DNA of 64,000 nucleotides from an uncultured Lachnospiraceae bacterium (GTDB lineage: Bacteria; Bacillota; Clostridia; Lachnospirales; Lachnospiraceae): positions 1 to 64,000 of the forward strand of contig CASWRE010000009.1 in assembly GCA_949471785.1 (NCBI GenBank), written 5' to 3'. This document shows positions 62,101-64,000 of the stretch, in pieces. Numbering within the stretch: the stretch's first letter is position 1; each line of letters opens with the position of its first letter. The position numbers were made by a program, and so were the translations under genes. The notes under the pieces were generated by a model. The model saw only the letters and a list, made by a program, of their open reading frames with translations, did not search any database and had not been told where the DNA came from.

Positions 62101-63119
62101 TCCAGTAAAAACGCAATCGTAAAATTCTGAATATGCCTGAAATCCGACGAAACCACAAAATTCATCGAATGCAACTGGAGTTCACCTGCAGGGTCAAAAT
62201 TTTCCGGGAAATAGCTTAAGATATTCTTCTCCCCGGTCAGTACGCCCATATCGTCCGCACTGTCCGGACGCGCCCGTTCGCATTGAGACAGGGCGGCCGC
62301 AAACGCGTCGCCGCCATAGCTAATAAAAAACGAAAGCCGACCGCCAAAAATAACGATGTCTCCGTCGAATGACAAGTCATATTCCTTCCCGTATTTTTCC
62401 AAAGCAAAACCCACATTTTCCATGCCGAAGATATTCTGAAAATGAAAGCCGATATCTGTGCTGATCTTCCACGCAAAATAGTCGTCAAAATCGTCCGCCG
62501 CCTGCGCCGTTTCCGTCAGCCATTGAGACGCAGCCGTATAGACAAAGGAAAGCTCTTTTATCTCAAACAGCTTTGATCTCTCCACCCCAAATACAGACAA
62601 ATCCAGCCCCAGCAGGCCAAGGGCCGCGTTTACGAGATCTATGGCGTCCGTCCCGTCTGCACACCGTACATGAAACTGCCGTCTGTCGCCTATACTTTCT
62701 CTATGAGAAAGAAGGCTAAAGGCAAGGTTTCTCAGGACAATTTGTCCCGCCGTCTGCTCCGAGAATTCCGCATTGCCCTCCCGCATGGTCAGATTCATCA
62801 CCAAACCGGAGGCAGAAAAAAGTCCTGCGGCATCCAAGCTGACCCGCGGCGTCATGATAACCGCGCAAACCCGGCCGTCTCCGGTCACTGTGGCCTCTAT
62901 CTGCAAATCCCCGTCAAGGGAAGACAGCGCAAACCTTCCCTGCAGGATCAAAGTCTCCTCCCAAACAGTACAGGAAGTTCCGTGCAGAGCCAGTACACCC
63001 AATCCAAAGACAGCGCAAAGCCGCCCCATGGCCTCCAGCCCCGTCGTCTCCTCACAGAGAGAGAAACATCCGTCCACGATCTGCCTCTCGATTTGCTCGT
63101 ATAATGCCTCTATGTTCAT
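59124..63119 (-). CDS. giant beta-rich uncharacterised protein, 1331 residues (DUF6603-like)
   Basis: A 1331-residue protein without signal peptide or clear membrane helix, but rich in aromatic beta strands. Segments such as GGPPAFFVTGVSFGFGYNKRLILPEID and GFGVFFQNELLSICGAFVKDG, split here for length, resemble from memory the DUF6603 family of large proteins in actinobacteria, myxobacteria and fungi. A long series of ~30-50-residue strand pairs with alternating hydrophobic residues fills residues ~200-1150, hinting at a beta-solenoid or barrel-like body. The ATG at 63119 is preceded by GGAGG; the GTG at 63134 is less likely. Confidence 0.65.
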   Translation of the reverse strand: MNIEALYEQIERQIVDGCFSLCEETTGLEAMGRLCAVFGLGVLALHGTSCTVWEETLILQGRFALSSLDGDLQIEATVTGDGRVCAVIMTPRVSLDAAGLFSASGLVMNLTMREGNAEFSEQTAGQIVLRNLAFSLLSHRESIGDRRQFHVRCADGTDAIDLVNAALGLLGLDLSVFGVERSKLFEIKELSFVYTAASQWLTETAQAADDFDDYFAWKISTDIGFHFQNIFGMENVGFALEKYGKEYDLSFDGDIVIFGGRLSFFISYGGDAFAAALSQCERARPDSADDMGVLTGEKNILSYFPENFDPAGELQLHSMNFVVSSDFRHIQNFTIAFLLDYRWQLCESEKIVLSNIMIAYSYDPGNKGFWITGDLQFGEICTALYAGVAAGEGKSPQWSFRWRMYEEETVSLTELIGQWADAIGAASTQIRLPEIEIGNVDVAYTAGTFSAGLDILVTESRLFSSRTEVRITSSIKDGRRDFEAQFSWASLDQGLTAGHILEECGAGEAVRELPACIRNIGLSSLDLHYDFLENRISAKIVITNVGTLAFEIVFRGDQEYEVSFAPCISEISFADLPLAGGLVRQIAPSPENFTVSDMALFIRSRECGERQLPAGVSLVCRVWGERRVCALSGGEKAVRQSADGDDGRDSRVVWLNVDKRLAIFSLYRLGVGLDGEYVMFAVDGSLDVSPLAFMLTGAGMGIRLSEPVEPKFYLGGFGVFFQNELLSICGAFVKDGDAYTGELLIRVKQISAAAVAEYSRDGSLMAFAAVTANFGGPPAFFVTGVSFGFGYNKRLILPEIDRIEEYPLIEAAKGRLSRENMADKLRACLVCEPGQKFLAAGIRFTSFGIVDSSAIMTVSFGNDFEIGLLGLSEMTMPPKCEKSPVAYAGLALKAAVKPKEGVLSVEARLTSESYILSRDCRLSGGFALYYWFGGEHSGDLVITLGGYKIGYRKPAHYPDVPRVGFNWRIGEHLAVTGEMYFALTPKEVMAGGRLNAVYAVGKLKAYFIVAADFYMAWKPFAYEASMQVLVGASYRLDCWFVHHTFTVELGAGLHIWGPDFTGTAHISWFIISFDIHFGNTPYDPDRKIGWTEFVDSFLPAGEEKAPEHGAGLSGEPKAAPLTISYMDGVAAVEEGALCRADTLLIGIESAVPLTGYAVNQFGEKTTGQAFSVQPMGEAELKSCLTVELRDGNGRYVSVSTSPIRKNLPSALWGKKGGDALVRDAVCGLTVAPEPTGYILFPEKQMISLEQLYLLGTIVIRDVFAYKDHVPYPACTDKDSLRVVSDTLDAAGVQRCRKRFLEGQGIDSGDISLRKYASNAANLLSEDVMVKE

Positions 63120-63195
63120 TGAATTTCCTCCCACAAAACCCCCGCATTCGGAACACTCTATGGAATCATCGGTATATATGGATAAATGACAACCC

Positions 63196-64000
63196 TTAAG
63201 TTAATTCGCAGACATTAAATCCCTGACCGGGAAAAGTCTGCAAATAGACGTGGTTCCACCCCGCGTTTCCGTAAGCAGCCACGTTAACCGGATTCGGATG
63301 CCCGTAAGCAGCGCCGTTGGCAGAATAAATGATTTGCGGCGGCTGCGCCTGCGGGTCAGTGTGTGGTATATACTGCGCTTTGTTCCTGGCCTGCGTATGC
63401 GTATAGGCCCCGCCGTGATGGGACGCAACCAGATAGTCATACCCCTGCCCGTTGTTCGCCAGCTCGGCAGCGTTTATGTTACGGACGGCAATCGTATCAT
63501 AGGCACAGTCCCCTGCCAGAAAAACAGTCCTGTTACTGTTTAGCATAACTGCCGCCCATATGCCATGATCATGGTGGTTTTTCCATATAATTCTGCTGTC
63601 ATCTCTGTCACATTTAAATATCGAGATATTCTGCGCCTGATACACGGGAATATTCTGATTCTGATCCTGATAGAGTCCTACGGTTACGTTTTGGTTTCCC
63701 GCCTGCTGGATGGCGGCAACCACATTCGTATAATGTGTGACCGCCCATCCCGGTGCCTGAATGATATCCGGCAAAAGAAACTCTGCGGTCTGCCAAAAAG
63801 TGACAAACGCCTGATTCTGCAAATAATCAACCGCCAGATCATTTAAAATCTGCACATGATCGGTATGCCAGTGGGAAATGATCACAGCCAGATTTTGTAC
63901 ATTCAGGGCATCCCCCAGCACGGCGTTATAGGACTGTACAGACGCCTGATTCATAGCCGGATATCCCACAGGATTTGCCCACTGTAATGCACGGTCAGAC
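63196..64000 (-). CDS. metallo-beta-lactamase-fold hydrolase, 5' end beyond window
   Basis: At least 268 residues, open through the window end. The metal motif ISHWHTDHVQIL (HxHxDH), FLAGDCAYD and LVASHHGGAYTH match ComEC-like or RNase-Z-type metallo-beta-lactamase-fold hydrolases. The chain is Asn/Gln/Ala-rich, unusual for its neighbours. It lies 76 bases upstream of the giant gene on the same strand and may head the operon or belong to it. Residues before 63969 (TGG, CAG and other sense codons) continue the frame, so the ATG-type start is outside the window. Confidence 0.8.
   Translation of the reverse strand, partial: SDRALQWANPVGYPAMNQASVQSYNAVLGDALNVQNLAVIISHWHTDHVQILNDLAVDYLQNQAFVTFWQTAEFLLPDIIQAPGWAVTHYTNVVAAIQQAGNQNVTVGLYQDQNQNIPVYQAQNISIFKCDRDDSRIIWKNHHDHGIWAAVMLNSNRTVFLAGDCAYDTIAVRNINAAELANNGQGYDYLVASHHGGAYTHTQARNKAQYIPHTDPQAQPPQIIYSANGAAYGHPNPVNVAAYGNAGWNHVYLQTFPGQGFNVCELT

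Noticed and set aside
1..64000. tRNA, rRNA or tmRNA genes
   Set aside because: No T-arm-like consensus or rRNA signature was seen in any intergenic gap.

Overview
The window looks like chromosome of a strictly anaerobic, endospore-forming Clostridia member, most likely Lachnospiraceae. Reasons: spore genes (spoIIP, gpr, a SpoVB-like flippase), a siroheme sulfite reductase with ferredoxin clusters, an ECF-type vitamin transporter subunit, strong AGGAGG ribosome sites, and most genes on one strand. This placement is by gene content only.

Layout. 1-12.5 kb holds housekeeping genes: a PAP2 membrane protein, rarA, carB, a threonine aldolase, an SGNH hydrolase, a nucleoside phosphorylase, a lipid II-type flippase, ung and hisFH. 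12.6-22.9 kb is regulatory and redox: an orphan response regulator, a sulfite reductase plus persulfide/CoA-disulfide reductase pair with a divergent LysR gene and a clear dyad operator, a two-component pair, a ComEC-like lipoprotein hydrolase next to a Ser/Thr kinase, and a tandem mutarotase-like protein. 22.9-25.4 kb is a looser, AT-richer accessory stretch with small genes and palindromic repeats. 25.4-29 kb is hflX, a TPR lipoprotein and glmM. 29.7-31.4 kb pairs an ECF S-component with a P1-family aminopeptidase. 31.4-37.3 kb has envelope and hypothetical proteins. 37.4-41.9 kb is a complete sugar ABC importer. 42-49.3 kb is a spoIIP-gpr-rpsT-holA block, interrupted between rpsT and holA by an AT-rich MerR/ABC-exporter cassette that also carries a truncated AbrB-type gene.

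The most unusual region is 49.7-64.0 kb. It is one uninterrupted minus-strand run of large, mostly unrecognised genes, transcribed towards holA and continuing past the window end. In transcription order: metallo-beta-lactamase-fold protein (partial), 1331 aa giant, 426 aa, 265 aa, 1097 aa, 527 aa with an Asp-box, a glycine-rich protein split by an apparent frameshift, and a 598 aa protein ending in a Hint (hedgehog/intein-type) domain. Stop/start overlaps couple most of these genes. None of the proteins fully seen has a signal peptide or membrane segment. I cannot assign a function; it is the best candidate here for an undescribed multi-protein system.

Non-coding highlights are a MITE-like element with inverted ends and a perfect 8-bp direct repeat just upstream of holA, and a recurring short palindrome family (core TTCAG-ACNGG-CTGAA) at gene ends.
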